DNA from: Acetobacteraceae bacterium
GTDB lineage: Bacteria; Pseudomonadota; Alphaproteobacteria; Acetobacterales; Acetobacteraceae
NCBI GenBank assembly: GCA_027451405.1
Contig: DAIDJM010000021.1
Coordinates: 46,628 to 110,627 of the forward strand
DNA length: 64,000 nt
Direction of reading: 5' to 3'
In this document: in pieces, positions 49,314-59,800 of the stretch
How the letters are laid out: every line of letters begins with the position of its first letter
Numbering within the stretch: position 1 is the stretch's first letter
The notes under the pieces: model-generated
What the model was told of the DNA's origin: nothing
What the model saw: only the letters and a program-made list of their open reading frames with translations
Database searches by the model: none
Position numbers and translations under genes: made by a program

Positions 49314-50193
49314 ACCGCTCTTCCGCCGCCTCGCGCTCATCGGACTGGGGCTGATCGGCAGCTCGATCGCGCGGGCCGCCCGCGCGCGCGGCGGCATCGC
49401 CGGCGAAATCGTGGCCTGCGACCGCAATCGCGCGGTGCGCGAGCGCGTCGCCGAACTCGGCATCGCCGACCGCGTGGAGGCCGATCCCGCGCGGGCGGTG
49501 GCCGGCGCGGACGGGGTGATCCTGTGCGTGCCGGTCGGCGCCTTCGCCGATGTCGCGGCCACGATCGCCCCGGCGCTCGCCGAGGGCGCGATCGTCTCCG
49601 ATGTGGGCTCGACGAAACAATCGGTGCTGCGCGACGTGGCACCCTTGTTGCCGCCGCATGTGCATTTCGTGCCGGCCCATCCGCTGGCCGGCACCGAACA
49701 TTCGGGGCCCGATGCGGGCTTCGCGGAGCTGTTCGAGGGACGCTGGTCGCTGATCACGCCGCCGTCCGGCACCGATCGGAACGCGATCGAGAAGGTGGCG
49801 GAACTTTGGGCGCGGCTCGGTTCCATGGTCGAAATCATGGAGCCCGGCCACCACGACCGCGTGCTCGCGATCGTCAGCCATCTGCCGCATCTGATCGCGT
49901 TTACGATCTGCGGCACGGCCGACGATCTCGCCGACGAAACCCGCCAGCAGGTGCTGAAATTCTCGGCCTCCGGCTTTCGCGACTTCACCCGGATCGCCGC
50001 CTCGGACCCGGAGATGTGGCGCGACGTGTTCCTCAACAATCGCGAGGCGCTGCTCGAGATGCTGGCGCGGTTCACGGAAGACGCCCAGGCGATGGCGCGG
50101 GCGGTGCGCTGGGGAGATGCGGGCTATATCGAGGACAAGATCCGCCGCGGCCGGGTGATCCGGCGGTCTTTGATCGAGCTCAAGCAGGCCTGA
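49306..50193 (+). CDS. tyrA: Prephenate/arogenate dehydrogenase
   Basis: The 295-residue NAD(P)-dependent dehydrogenase makes 4-hydroxyphenylpyruvate or tyrosine. It has the N-terminal Rossmann loop [29 protein letters not shown] and the catalytic His in [11 protein letters not shown]. It has no chorismate mutase or ACT domain. The ATG overlaps hisC by eight bases, so the pair is translated together. Prephenate versus arogenate preference cannot be decided by eye. Confidence 0.93.
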   Translation: MAEPLFRRLALIGLGLIGSSIARAARARGGIAGEIVACDRNRAVRERVAELGIADRVEADPARAVAGADGVILCVPVGAFADVAATIAPALAEGAIVSDVGSTKQSVLRDVAPLLPPHVHFVPAHPLAGTEHSGPDAGFAELFEGRWSLITPPSGTDRNAIEKVAELWARLGSMVEIMEPGHHDRVLAIVSHLPHLIAFTICGTADDLADETRQQVLKFSASGFRDFTRIAASDPEMWRDVFLNNREALLEMLARFTEDAQAMARAVRWGDAGYIEDKIRRGRVIRRSLIELKQA

Positions 50194-50253
50194 GGCGACA
50201 GCCGGAGGCGCGTCTCGGCCCTCACGCCCTCCGCGCCGGAAGAGATCGGCTGG

Positions 50254-51171
50254 CTACTGCGCGAAATCGTGCTTTCCCGGCGGAAACGGCAACCGCCCGG
50301 TCGTCACGAACGCGGCGATCCAATCCCAGACCTGCGCCTTCTGCGCCGGGTCGAGTCCTTTCATCACGTGCCCGCCCGGATATGACAGGAACCAGGTCGG
50401 CACGCCGGCGCGCACCAGCGCCGCATACATGGCGGTCGCATAATCATAGGGCACGGCCGGATCCTGCGTGCCGTGGATCAGCACGGTCGGCGCGGCGCCC
50501 GGCCCCACCCGCGCGAGCGGAGACGCACTCTCCGCCGCCGCCTGCCGGTCGCCCGGGCCGAACAGCTTCCGCATGACGTTCGGACGCCGCTGCAGATTGT
50601 CCACCATGTCGGCCGGGGCCGAGAGCGCGACCACGCAATCGGGGCGCGGCGACTGCGCGGTCAGAAGCCCGCGATCGGGCCCGGGATCGATGCGCCCGAC
50701 CACCCCGAGCAGCAGGGCGAGCTGCGCCCCCGCCGAACCGCCGAACACGCAGACGCGCCGCGGATCGACCCCGATCTCGCTCGCATGCGCCCGAACCCAG
50801 CGCACCGCCAGTTGCACATCGTCGAACTGGATGGGCCAGAAACCCGCCGGCGTGCCGTCGGCAAGTTGATAATCGACCGGAATGACCACCATGCCCCGCG
50901 CGGCCAGGCGCTGGCAGAGACCGCCTGAGGCGGCGTGCTTGTCGCCATGCACCCAGCCGCCGCCATGGATCATCAGCAACGCCGGCGCCGGTCCGCCGCC
51001 GGGCGGCGAGCAGATATCGAGCCGCTGAATGGGAGCGGGGCCGTATGGCACGTCGGTGGCGCTGGCGCGGGCCCCGGACGCCGGCAACAAGAGGCCGATC
51101 AGCAGGGCAGCGCCGACGGCGAGGCCCCGAATTCCGGTCCGGTCCTGGGTTGGCAGCCGCACGTCATTCAT
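50254..51171 (-). CDS. Secreted alpha/beta hydrolase (BD-FAE/esterase type)
   Basis: The 305-residue protein has an N-terminal signal sequence (about 10-35, GLAVGAALLIGLLLPASGARA) and the carboxylesterase/BD-FAE fold: oxyanion HGGGW, nucleophile elbow FGGSAGAQ, an Asp in GTQDPAVP and a His in YPGGHVMKG. It probably acts in the periplasm or outside on an ester or lactone. The start ATG 51171 has GGAGG eight bases before it. It follows phoB on the same strand, with 57 bases between, so phosphate control is possible. Confidence 0.85.
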   Translation of the reverse strand: MNDVRLPTQDRTGIRGLAVGAALLIGLLLPASGARASATDVPYGPAPIQRLDICSPPGGGPAPALLMIHGGGWVHGDKHAASGGLCQRLAARGMVVIPVDYQLADGTPAGFWPIQFDDVQLAVRWVRAHASEIGVDPRRVCVFGGSAGAQLALLLGVVGRIDPGPDRGLLTAQSPRPDCVVALSAPADMVDNLQRRPNVMRKLFGPGDRQAAAESASPLARVGPGAAPTVLIHGTQDPAVPYDYATAMYAALVRAGVPTWFLSYPGGHVMKGLDPAQKAQVWDWIAAFVTTGRLPFPPGKHDFAQ

Positions 51172-51228
51172 TCCTGCTGCCTCCATTCCCGCTGCCTCGG
51201 CCGGACAGGGGCTCCGCCCCGTCGCCAT

Positions 51229-51969
51229 CTATACCGGCTCCGTGTCCAGCGCATACCCCGCGGCCCGCACGGTCCGCACGATATCGAGCTCCCCCGGCCC
51301 GTTGATCGACTTCCGCAGCCGCCGGATATGCACATCGACGGTGCGCGGCTCGACATGGATGTCCGGCCCCCACACCGCGTCCAGCAATTCCTCGCGCGAG
51401 AACACCCGCCGCGGATGCTGCATCAGGAATTCCAGCAGCCGGAACTCGGTCGGCCCGAGATGCACCGCGCGCGCGCCGCGCTGCACGCGGTGCATGGCGA
51501 GGTCCATCGAAATGTCGTGGAACACGAGCCGCCCCTTGGCCGGCACGCTATTGCTTCGACGCAACAAAGCCCGCATGCGCGCGAGCAGGGCGTCCATGCT
51601 GAACGGCTTGGTGATGTAATCGTCCGCGCCGGTATTCAGCCCGCGCACCGCGTCCTGATCTTCGGTGCGCGCGGTCACCATGATCACCGGCAGATCGCGC
51701 GTCCCCGGTCTGCGGCGGATCTGCCGGCAGACCTCGATGCCCGAGACCACCGGCAGCATCCAGTCGAGCAGCACGAGATCGGGCGTGTTCTCGGCGATGC
51801 GCGTCAGCGCCTCCTGCCCATCGGTCGCCTCGTCCACGCGGAAACCCTGCTTCTCGAGATTGTAGCGCAGCATGGTCGCCAGCGCCGCCTCGTCCTCGAC
51901 GATGAGGACGAGCGGCTTCGGCAGCGTGGTGGTTCCGGCTTCCGGCGCCGGCGCGATCCCCCCTTCCAT
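51229..51969 (-). CDS. phoB: Phosphate regulon response regulator PhoB
   Basis: The 246-residue OmpR-family regulator has the receiver Asp69 (LVLLDWMLP), a conserved Lys in YITKPFSM and a winged helix with HLGPTEFRLLEFLMQHP and VDVHIRRLRKSI, which is PhoB-like. Its position after pstSCAB-phoU confirms the call. The usual phoR partner is not in the window. The start is ATG 51969, five bases after the phoU stop. Confidence 0.93.
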   Translation of the reverse strand: MEGGIAPAPEAGTTTLPKPLVLIVEDEAALATMLRYNLEKQGFRVDEATDGQEALTRIAENTPDLVLLDWMLPVVSGIEVCRQIRRRPGTRDLPVIMVTARTEDQDAVRGLNTGADDYITKPFSMDALLARMRALLRRSNSVPAKGRLVFHDISMDLAMHRVQRGARAVHLGPTEFRLLEFLMQHPRRVFSREELLDAVWGPDIHVEPRTVDVHIRRLRKSINGPGELDIVRTVRAAGYALDTEPV

Positions 51970-51974
51970 TTCCT

Positions 51975-52697
51975 TCAGCTCCCTTCGGGCTGCACGACGA
52001 GCAGCGACGGACTTTCCCCTTTCGGCCGGCCCTGCGGCAGCGATTCGCCGGTCGCGGCGTAATGGATGGTCTCGGCGATGTTGGTGGCGTGATCGCCGAT
52101 CCGCTCGAGATTCTTGGCCACGAACAGCAGATGCGTGCAGGGCGTGATGTTGCGGGGATCTTCCATCATGTAGGTGATCAGCTCGCGGAAGATCGCGGTA
52201 TAGATGTCGTCCACCGCCTGATCCGAGCGCCAGACCTGGATCGCGCGCTCGGCATCCATCTCGCCCACGGCGTCGATCGTCAGTTTCAGATTCTCCTGCA
52301 CGAGCCGCGCCATGTGCGTGAGCCCGCCGAGCGTCACGGTGCTGCCGTACTGGGCCAGCACGAGGCTCCGCTTCGCGACATTGGCCGAATAATCGCCGAT
52401 CCGCTCGAGATCGGTGCTGATTTTCAGCGCCGCCACCACCTGGCGCAGATCGCTCGCCACCGGCTGGCGCAGCGCCAGCAGCCGGATCACGGCGCTCTCG
52501 ATCTCGCGCTCGAGCGCATCGACCGACGGGTCCTGCTCCATCGCCTGCGTCGCCGCGGCGCCGTCGCGCCGCACCACGGCGTTGAGCGCGAGCGCGAGCT
52601 GGCTTTCGAGCAACCCGCCCATCTCCACCAGCATGTCGCGAAGCTGCTTGAGCTCCTGCTCGTAGGAACTGACGATGTGCGGGGAGACTTCCGGCAT
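51975..52697 (-). CDS. phoU: Phosphate transport system regulator PhoU
   Basis: The 240-residue all-helical protein has two PhoU repeats, each with the metal-binding pattern (ISTDLERIGDYSANVAKR near 90-110, KNLERIGDHATNIAE near 200-215). PhoU links Pst transport to the PhoR/PhoB pair and lowers Pho activity when phosphate is plentiful. The start is ATG 52697, 15 bases after the pstB stop. The longer frame upstream is antiphase shadow of pstB. Confidence 0.94.
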   Translation of the reverse strand: MPEVSPHIVSSYEQELKQLRDMLVEMGGLLESQLALALNAVVRRDGAAATQAMEQDPSVDALEREIESAVIRLLALRQPVASDLRQVVAALKISTDLERIGDYSANVAKRSLVLAQYGSTVTLGGLTHMARLVQENLKLTIDAVGEMDAERAIQVWRSDQAVDDIYTAIFRELITYMMEDPRNITPCTHLLFVAKNLERIGDHATNIAETIHYAATGESLPQGRPKGESPSLLVVQPEGS

Positions 52698-52711
52698 GCT
52701 GCGTGTTCCTC

Positions 52712-53539
52712 TCAGCCGAACCGCCCGGTGATGTATTCCTGCGTGCGGCGCTGCTTCGGTGCCGTAAAGATTTGCGCGGCCGGCCCGGCTTCGACCAGCT
52801 CGCCGAGATAGAAGAACGCCACCTGATCGGCGCAGCGCGCCGCCTGCTGCAAATTGTGCGTGACGATGACGATGGTGAAATCCCGCTTCAGCTCGTCGAT
52901 CAGCTCCTCGATCTTGAGCGTGCTGATCGGATCGAGCGCGCTGGTCGGCTCGTCGAGCAGGATCACTTCGGGCCGGACGGCGATGCTGCGCGCGATGCAG
53001 AGCCGTTGCTGCTGCCCGCCCGACAGCCCCGCGGCGGGCGAGCCGAGCCGGTCCTTCACCTCGTCCCACAGCGCGGCGCGCGTCAGCGACCATTCCACCC
53101 GGGCCGCCATCTCGCTCCGTGACAGCCGCTCGTGCAGCCGCACCCCGAAGGCGATGTTCTCGTAGATGCTCATGGGAAACGGCGTCGGCTTCTGAAACAC
53201 CATCCCCACCCGGCTGCGCAACAGATTGAGGTCGAGCGAGGGCGAGAGGATATTCTCGCCGTCCATCCAGACCTCGCCCTCGGCGCGCTGTCCCGGATAG
53301 AGATCGTACATCCGGTTCAGCACGCGAAGCAGCGTCGACTTGCCGCATCCCGATGGCCCGATCATGCCGGTCACGCGCCGGTCCGGCAGATCGATCGTGA
53401 TGCGCCGGAGCGCCTGGTTGCTGCCGTAGAAGAAATCGAGATCGCGCACGGAAATGCGCGGCGCCGCGTCGGGCGCCGGCGCGCGTGGCGCGGGTCCCGG
53501 CACGCCTGTCGCAATCCGTTCGCCCGGCGCGTGTTCCAT
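52712..53539 (-). CDS. pstB: Phosphate ABC transporter ATPase PstB
   Basis: The 275-residue ATPase has Walker [10 protein letters not shown], the ABC signature LSGGQQQRL, Walker [14 protein letters not shown] and the switch His in IVTHN. It powers high-affinity phosphate uptake. I prefer ATG 53539, because AAGGGG lies nine bases before it. A GTG at 53557 overlapping the pstA stop would add six residues. It lacks the extra domains of other ABC proteins and is of usual length. Confidence 0.96.
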   Translation of the reverse strand: MEHAPGERIATGVPGPAPRAPAPDAAPRISVRDLDFFYGSNQALRRITIDLPDRRVTGMIGPSGCGKSTLLRVLNRMYDLYPGQRAEGEVWMDGENILSPSLDLNLLRSRVGMVFQKPTPFPMSIYENIAFGVRLHERLSRSEMAARVEWSLTRAALWDEVKDRLGSPAAGLSGGQQQRLCIARSIAVRPEVILLDEPTSALDPISTLKIEELIDELKRDFTIVIVTHNLQQAARCADQVAFFYLGELVEAGPAAQIFTAPKQRRTQEYITGRFG

Positions 53540-53553
53540 GGTGCCGTTCCCCT

Positions 53554-54399
53554 TCACCGCGGCCGCACCACGACGCGGGCCACGAGATTGATCGCCAGCA
53601 CCCCGAGCGTGATCAGCAGCGCCCCGGTCCAGGCGAGCTGCACCCAGTCCTCGAAGGCCGAGGCAGCATACTGGTAGATCGTGACGGGCAGGCTCGCCAT
53701 CGCCTGTCCGATACCGGAATAATCCGAATTGCCGAGCGAGGTGAAGAGCAGCGGCGCGGTCTCTCCGGCGACGCGCGCGACCGCCAGCAGCACCCCGGTC
53801 AGCAGCCCGTCGAGCGCCGCGCGGTAGCAGATGAACACGATGGTCCGCCAGCGCGGCGCGCCAAGCGCGATCGCCGCCTCGCGCAGCGAGACCGGCAGCA
53901 GCCGCAGCATGTCCTCGGTGGTGCGCACGACGATCGGAATGACGATCACCGCGAGGGCGGCCGCGCCCGCGAAACCCGAGAACCCGCCGAGCGGCGCCAC
54001 CAGGACCGTGTAGATGAACAGGCCGATCAGGATGGAGGGCGCCGAGAGCAGGATGTCGGAGACGAACCGCACCGCCTCGCCGAGCGCCGACCGTCCGGCA
54101 TATTCCGCGAGATAGGTCCCCACCATCAGCCCGATCGGCGTGCCGATCGCCGTGCCGAGCGCGGTCTGGATGAGGCTGCCGACGATCGCGTTGGCCAGTC
54201 CCCCGTTCGAGCCGGGCGCCTTCGTGACCGTCGTGAACACGGAGAGATGGAGGCCGGGCAGCCCGAGCCAGAGCAGCGTCACCAGGATCCAGGCGAGCAT
54301 CGCCAGCGCGAGCACGGTCGCGGCGACCGAGAGCGTGTTGGCCACGATGGCCGTGCGCCGGCGGCGCCGGCCGAGCGACGCGGCGACGGTGGCGCTCAT
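53554..54399 (-). CDS. pstA: Phosphate ABC transporter permease PstA
   Basis: This 281-residue permease has six membrane helices and the EAA loop with [22 protein letters not shown], which contacts PstB. It forms the transmembrane pore with PstC. It begins at ATG 54399, ten bases after the pstC stop, and ends four bases into the pstB upstream frame. It has no unusual insertions. Confidence 0.95.
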   Translation of the reverse strand: MSATVAASLGRRRRRTAIVANTLSVAATVLALAMLAWILVTLLWLGLPGLHLSVFTTVTKAPGSNGGLANAIVGSLIQTALGTAIGTPIGLMVGTYLAEYAGRSALGEAVRFVSDILLSAPSILIGLFIYTVLVAPLGGFSGFAGAAALAVIVIPIVVRTTEDMLRLLPVSLREAAIALGAPRWRTIVFICYRAALDGLLTGVLLAVARVAGETAPLLFTSLGNSDYSGIGQAMASLPVTIYQYAASAFEDWVQLAWTGALLITLGVLAINLVARVVVRPR

Positions 54400-54409
54400 G
54401 GCGCGTGCC

Positions 54410-55384
54410 TCAATTCCGCCCCCGCGGCCGCAGCAGCACCCGCGACACCGCGAGCACCACGAACGAAATCACGAACAGCAGGAAGCCCAGCGCCAGGAGC
54501 GCGGAGAGGTGCAGGCTCCCCTGATCCGCCTCCGGAAATTCGAGCGCCACCAGCGAGGCGATGGTGTTGCCCGGCGCGAACAGGCTGGCGCTGATCCGGT
54601 TGGTGTTGCCGATCACGAAGGTCACCGCCATGGTCTCGCCGAGCGCCCGCCCGAGACCGAGCATGATGCCGCCCACCACGGCGGTGCGCGTGTAGGGCAG
54701 CACGATATGGCGCATCACTTCCCATTTCGTGCAGCCGAGACCGAACGCGCTTTCCTTGAACATCACCGGCACGGTCAGGAAAACGTCGCGCATCGTGGCG
54801 GCGATGAAGGGCAGCACCATGACCGCGAGCACCAAAGCCGCGACGAAGAGGCTCGAATTGCCCGGCTCAGCCTCGAACACCGCCCCGATCCCCGGCACCC
54901 GCCCGAGCGAGGCCGTCAGCACCGGCTGCACATGCGCCGCCACCCACGGACCGAGCTGAAAAAACCCCCACATCCCGTAGATGATCGAAGGCACCGCGGC
55001 GAGCAGTTCCACCGCCGTTCCGATCGGCCGGCGCGCCCAGCCGGGCGCCAGCTCCGTCAGGCAATAAGCCACCCCGAACGCGAGCGGCACCGCCAGCAGC
55101 AGCGCCAGCACGGAGCTGACGAGGGTGCCGTATACCGAGACGAGCGCGCCGTAATGGTCGGTGACCGGGTTCCAGGCCGCGGAGACGAGAAACCTCGCCC
55201 CCTCGGCCCGGAACGCCGGCAGCGCGCCCAGGAACAGCAGAAGGATGATCGCGCCCAGCAACCCGAGCACGAAAAGGCCCGATGCCTGCGCGATCCCCGC
55301 GAACAGGATGTCGCCGAAACGGTGCCCGCGCCGCCGCGCGGGACCGGCGAGGACGGCCGCTTCGCTCAAACTATTGGACGGCAA
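54410..55384 (-). CDS. pstC: Phosphate ABC transporter permease PstC
   Basis: The 324-residue permease has six or seven membrane helices and the PstC EAA loop [20 protein letters not shown]. The start is TTG 55384, which lies 14 bases inside the pstS 3' end. A second TTG at 55369, just after the pstS stop, is an alternative. Neither has a clear ribosome site. Translation probably depends on coupling to pstS. Confidence 0.94.
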   Translation of the reverse strand: MPSNSLSEAAVLAGPARRRGHRFGDILFAGIAQASGLFVLGLLGAIILLLFLGALPAFRAEGARFLVSAAWNPVTDHYGALVSVYGTLVSSVLALLLAVPLAFGVAYCLTELAPGWARRPIGTAVELLAAVPSIIYGMWGFFQLGPWVAAHVQPVLTASLGRVPGIGAVFEAEPGNSSLFVAALVLAVMVLPFIAATMRDVFLTVPVMFKESAFGLGCTKWEVMRHIVLPYTRTAVVGGIMLGLGRALGETMAVTFVIGNTNRISASLFAPGNTIASLVALEFPEADQGSLHLSALLALGFLLFVISFVVLAVSRVLLRPRGRN

Positions 55385-56381
55385 CCGCGCTCCACGATTT
55401 CATCACGCGCGCCTTCACGCTCGCCGGCAGCGGAATGTACTGCAGCTCCCGCGCCGCCTTGTCGCCGTTCTTCAGCGCCCATCCGAAATACTTCAACACC
55501 GCCCGCGCCCGCGCCGGGTCCTTCGGGTTGGTCGGCACCAGCACGAAGGTGGTCGACACGATCGGCCAGGATTTCGCCCCCGGCTGGTCGTTCATATCGA
55601 CGGCAAAATCGTCCGCCGCCGCCCAGTCCGCGGTCGCCGCCGCCGCCGCGAAGGCCGCCGGCGAGGGCTTCAGAAACTTCCCGTCATGGTTCCGCAGCTC
55701 CGCGACCGCCAGATGATTGAGCGTCGCATAGGCGCTCTCCACATAGCCGATCCCGCCCGACGTGTTCTTCACCGCGCCGGCAACCCCGGCGGTCCCCTTG
55801 GCGCCCTGACCCGCCGGCCAGCTCACCTGCTTGGCGACGCCGACCTGCGATTTGAAATCCGGGCTCACCTTCGCGAGATAGCCGGTGAACACATACGTCG
55901 TCCCCGATCCGTCGGCGCGATACACCGGCGCGATCTTCAGATCCGGCAGCTTCATCCCCGGATTGAGCTTGGCGATCGCCGGATCGTTCCAGTTCGTGAT
56001 CTTGCCCATATAGATGTCGGCGATCACCGGTCCGGTGAGCCGGAGCGCATCGCCCGACACCCCCGGCACGTTCACGGCCATGTCCACCGCCCCGATCACG
56101 GTCGGAAACTGCGTTAGCGACTGCCGCACGAGCTCGATATGCTGAAGTGGCGCGTCGGACGCGCCGAAATCGACGGTCCGCTGCTCGATCAGCTTGATCC
56201 CCGCGCCGGACCCCACACCCTGATAGTTCAGCGTGACCCCGGTCGCCTTGGCCGACACGTCCGCCCACTTCTGATAGATCGGCTGAGCCAGCGTGGAGCC
56301 GGCCCCGGTGATCTGCTCGGCCCACCCTGCCGCCGGCACCCCGGCCGCCATCAGCACGAGCGCGATACGGGCAAAAGACAT
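55371..56381 (-). CDS. pstS: Phosphate-binding periplasmic protein PstS
   Basis: The 336-residue protein has a signal peptide (about 1-21, ending GWAE) and the PstS phosphate-binding loops ITGAGSTLAQPIYQKW, GVGSGAGIKL and RADGSGTTYVF. It captures phosphate in the periplasm for PstCAB. ATG 56381 follows AAAGGA by five to seven bases. An earlier start would give a polar N-terminus. The region upstream holds PHO-box-like repeats. Confidence 0.95.
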   Translation of the reverse strand: MSFARIALVLMAAGVPAAGWAEQITGAGSTLAQPIYQKWADVSAKATGVTLNYQGVGSGAGIKLIEQRTVDFGASDAPLQHIELVRQSLTQFPTVIGAVDMAVNVPGVSGDALRLTGPVIADIYMGKITNWNDPAIAKLNPGMKLPDLKIAPVYRADGSGTTYVFTGYLAKVSPDFKSQVGVAKQVSWPAGQGAKGTAGVAGAVKNTSGGIGYVESAYATLNHLAVAELRNHDGKFLKPSPAAFAAAAATADWAAADDFAVDMNDQPGAKSWPIVSTTFVLVPTNPKDPARARAVLKYFGWALKNGDKAARELQYIPLPASVKARVMKSWSAVAVQ

Positions 56382-56462
56382 GCGTTTCCTTTCTCGATCG
56401 GAGGTTGGTCCGCTGGCGGGCGGGAACCTAGTCGCCAAGCGCGACAGGAAGATTGCAGTTAT

Positions 56463-56514
56463 GTGAAGCTTTTATGACGCCGATGGCTTTTATGCCGGTG
56501 GCTTCTATGACGCC
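56463..56514 (-). promoter_or_regulatory. PHO-box-like site and imperfect tandem repeats upstream of pstS
   Basis: On the minus strand 56480-56463 reads GCGTCATAAAAGCTTCAC, which fits the PHO box at about 13 of 18 positions. Two related units follow upstream (GGCATAAAAGCC within 56485-56496, and GGCGTCATAGAAGCC at 56514-56500). They lie 80-135 bases before the pstS start, as expected for PhoB control. A -10 such as CAATCT would lie about 10 bases after the first site. Confidence 0.5.
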
Positions 56515-56592
56515 ACTCCACCCTACCGCGCCCAGCCGCCAGGTCCTTGCGCTCCCGCCCGCCGGAAGCTAACCACCGCCCTTCCCGGCGCC

Positions 56593-56667
<75 letters not shown>

Positions 56668-56800
56668 TGTTTTCAGCCTCTTACGGGTCAAGCCCCGGGG
56701 GGCCGAAAGCCCTGGCTACCCCACAGCCACCCCGAGCCGCCCGAAAGCCCCCGGGCGGTGGCGGGAGCGGGCGCGGCGGGCCCGTTCAGCGCCACTGCAC

Positions 56801-56840
56801 CGCCTCCGCCGGGCAGGGGCACGGCCCCTGCACCAGACTG
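56801..56840. repeat. GC-rich repeat, partial copy
   Basis: GCCTCCGCCGGGCAGG begins a hairpin GCAGGGGC, loop ACG, GCCCCTGC, the first half of the GC-rich family. The second hairpin is missing. It lies between the tRNA and the convergent end of the repeat-protein gene. Confidence 0.5.
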
Positions 56841-56894
56841 CCAGACGGTCCCGGTTCGCGACGGCTCTACTGAAACCGCAACAAAAACCGCGAT

Positions 56895-59800
56895 CTACAC
56901 GAACTTGATCAGCGTGCCTCCGTGGTTATCCGACGCCAGGGTAAAGCTGCTGCTCGTGTAACTGCCGGTCAGATTCAGGCTCGCGACGGTCGTGCCGCTT
57001 TCCGTGAGGGTCAGCGTGTTGCCCGCGAAGGTGAAGCCATTGGCCGCCGTCTTCAGCAAATCGATGACGTCCGAGGACCCAAAACCAGCAATATGGCCGA
57101 GGAAGTTCAAAGGATGGCCCAGATCGAGCGTCCCCGTGGTCGAGAGGAAATTCGCGGTCTGGCCGGCGGACGCGCCTTTGGTCAGGTTGATGGCCGCAGA
57201 CGCGCCGATATCCAATGTTCCTGTTCCGGCCAGTTGGCCGTTGAAGGCTACATGGGTATGGGCGCCGGCACGGATCGTGCCGTCGTTCCTGGTCGGAGCG
57301 AGAAAGGTCATTCGCCCGGAGGCGGCCGTCATCAGGCCGCTGTTCAGCACGCTGTTGTCAATCTTGACCGTGCCTGGCCCATTCGCGGTGAAGGTGCCGG
57401 CATTGCTGAATTTGCCGAGCACCGAGCCGAGCAGCGAGACGGTGACGCCTTTCGCGTCCTGGATCGTGTAATGGTTGCCCGCAGCGTTCGTCACCGTCTC
57501 GCCGTCGGCGATCGTGACATTCTGGGTCTGCAACACATTGGCCGCGGTCAGCGTCGCTCCCGACTGGAAGGTGAGCGCCGAGTCCAGGATCACGGTGCCG
57601 CTGCCGCCGACATTGCCGACCAGGCTGCCGCCGCCTTTCAGATCGAGCGTGGCGCCGGCGGCGGCCTGGAAGGCAAGCGTGCCGCCCGCGGCACCCGTGA
57701 GGGTAAGGGTGCCGCCCGATGCCGTCACGCTGCCCGCGCCGGCGAGCGCGCTCCCCAGGCTGCCGCTGCCGGTCAGGCTCGAGCCCGCATCGACCGAAAC
57801 CGTGGCCGGGCCCGCGACGCTGCCCGCGATCGTGTAGGCGCCGCTCAGCTCGAGCACGCCGGCGCCGCCGATATTGCCCGGGACCGCGCCGCCTGCCGTG
57901 AGATCCAGTGTCGCTCCCGCATCGACCAGCACCGACCCGATGCCGGCCGTGCTGCCGGCGAGCGTGTAGGTGCCGTTATCGAGCTGGAGCGTGCCGGCCC
58001 CGCTCAGCGTCCCGGTGAGCGCTTCGGCGTTTGTGAGGTCGAGTGTCGCCCCCGCGGCCGCGCCGAGCGTGCCCGTGCCGCTGAGCGCGCCAGAGACGGT
58101 CAATGTCCCGCCAGATGCCTCGATCAACCCGCTGTTGCCGATTGCCCCCGTGACACCGCCGTACCCGAGCAAGGTTCCTGTGCTCGAGATCGTGAGCCCC
58201 TTCACGGCCGCAAAGCCAATGTCACCGCCAGCCTCGCCGAGCTTCAGCAAGCCATTGTTCGTGAACGCCAAGGCGGCGGTGAAGGTACGGCCAGTGAACA
58301 GCGCCAAAGTGCCGGTGAGTCCGATCGTTGCCAGCGTATTGTCGAGAGTGACCTGCTGATCTGTAAGAATGTTCAGCCACTGGATGGTGGATCCGGGACC
58401 ATTCAGGGTGATCGTTGCATCGAGGGTGGTTATCGTCGTGTTGCTGGCGAGCTCGATAACCGCGTTGGGAACCGCTTCGTAACTGCCCCCGGTGAGCGTC
58501 GTCCCGGAAAGGTTGGCGAGAGTCGCGTGAGAGAGGTCGAGCCAAGCGCCCGAAGTGGCGAGCAGCTCGCCCGAGTTGCTAAGGGAGCCTTGCAAGGCGA
58601 GGGTGCCCGAGGCGGCTTCCAACAGCCCGCTATTGATGACCGCGGCGGCGATGGTGCTGGTGCCGGTGCCGCCGGTCTTGGCCAGCGTGCCGGCGTTGAC
58701 GACGAAGTCTTCAACAGAACCAATCAAACTTCCTTCGTCGCTGGTGAGGTTGAAGGTTGCGTCGGCCTGGTTCTGCAGCGTCGAGTTCGCCGCCTCGAGA
58801 AAGATAGGCCCGGCGTCGCTGACCGTCCCCGCATTGACCCAGGTGATGCCGTTGAGTGCGGCCCCGCCGTGATCGGCGACGCTCGTGCTGCCCGTGGTGG
58901 TGAGTGTGCCGCCGCCGGACAGAGTGCCCGTGCCGCCGACCACATCCCCGAACGTGAGCGGCGCCGCGAGCGTGAAATCGAGCCCGGTCGCAACCGAGAG
59001 CTCGCCGCCGCCATCGACAAGCACCATGCCGGGCGCGATGTCGGCCCCGCTCGCTACCGACAGGATGGTGCCGCCGGTGATGGCCAGCGTGCCCGCCCCG
59101 CTGACGGTTCCGCCCAGCGAACCACCGCCGGCAAGGTCGAGCGTGCCGGTATCGATCTGAATCAGCCCGGTATTGTTGACCGCGACTCCGATCACGCTGG
59201 TGCCGGTGCCGCCGGTCTTGGCCAGCGTGCCGGCGTTGGAGACGGAGGCAGGACCATTCAAACTCCAATAAAAACTTCCGTCATCGCTGGTGAGGTTGAA
59301 GGTCGCGCCGGCCTGGTTCTGCAGCGTCGAGTTCCCTGCCTGGAAAGAGATACCCCCGGCGTCGCTGACCGTCCCCGCATTGACCCAGTTGATGCCTTCG
59401 AGTGCGGCCGCGCTACCACCCGCGCCGTTATCGGCGACGCTCGTGCTGCCCGTGGTGGTGAGTGTGCCGCCGCCGGACAGAGCGCCCGTGCCGCCGCTCA
59501 CATCCCCGAGCGTGAGCGGCGCCGCGAGCGTGAAATCGAGCCCGGTCGCAACCGAGAGCGCGCCGCCGCCATCGACAAGCACCATGCCGGGCACGACGTT
59601 GGCCCCGCTCGCAACCGAGAGCGTGCCGCCATCGACAAGCACCATGCCGGGCGCGATGTCGGCCCCGCTCGCTACCGACAGGATGCTGCTGCCGGTGATG
59701 GCCAGCGTGCCCGCCCCTTTGACGGTTCCGCCCAGCGAACCACCGCCGGCAACATCGAGCGTGCCGGTATCGATCTGAATCAGCCCGGTATTGTTGACCG

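Noticed and set aside
48117..50075. Upstream extension of metX across the hisC-tyrA region
   Set aside because: It is antisense to two certain genes. The MetX family begins at ATG 48116.
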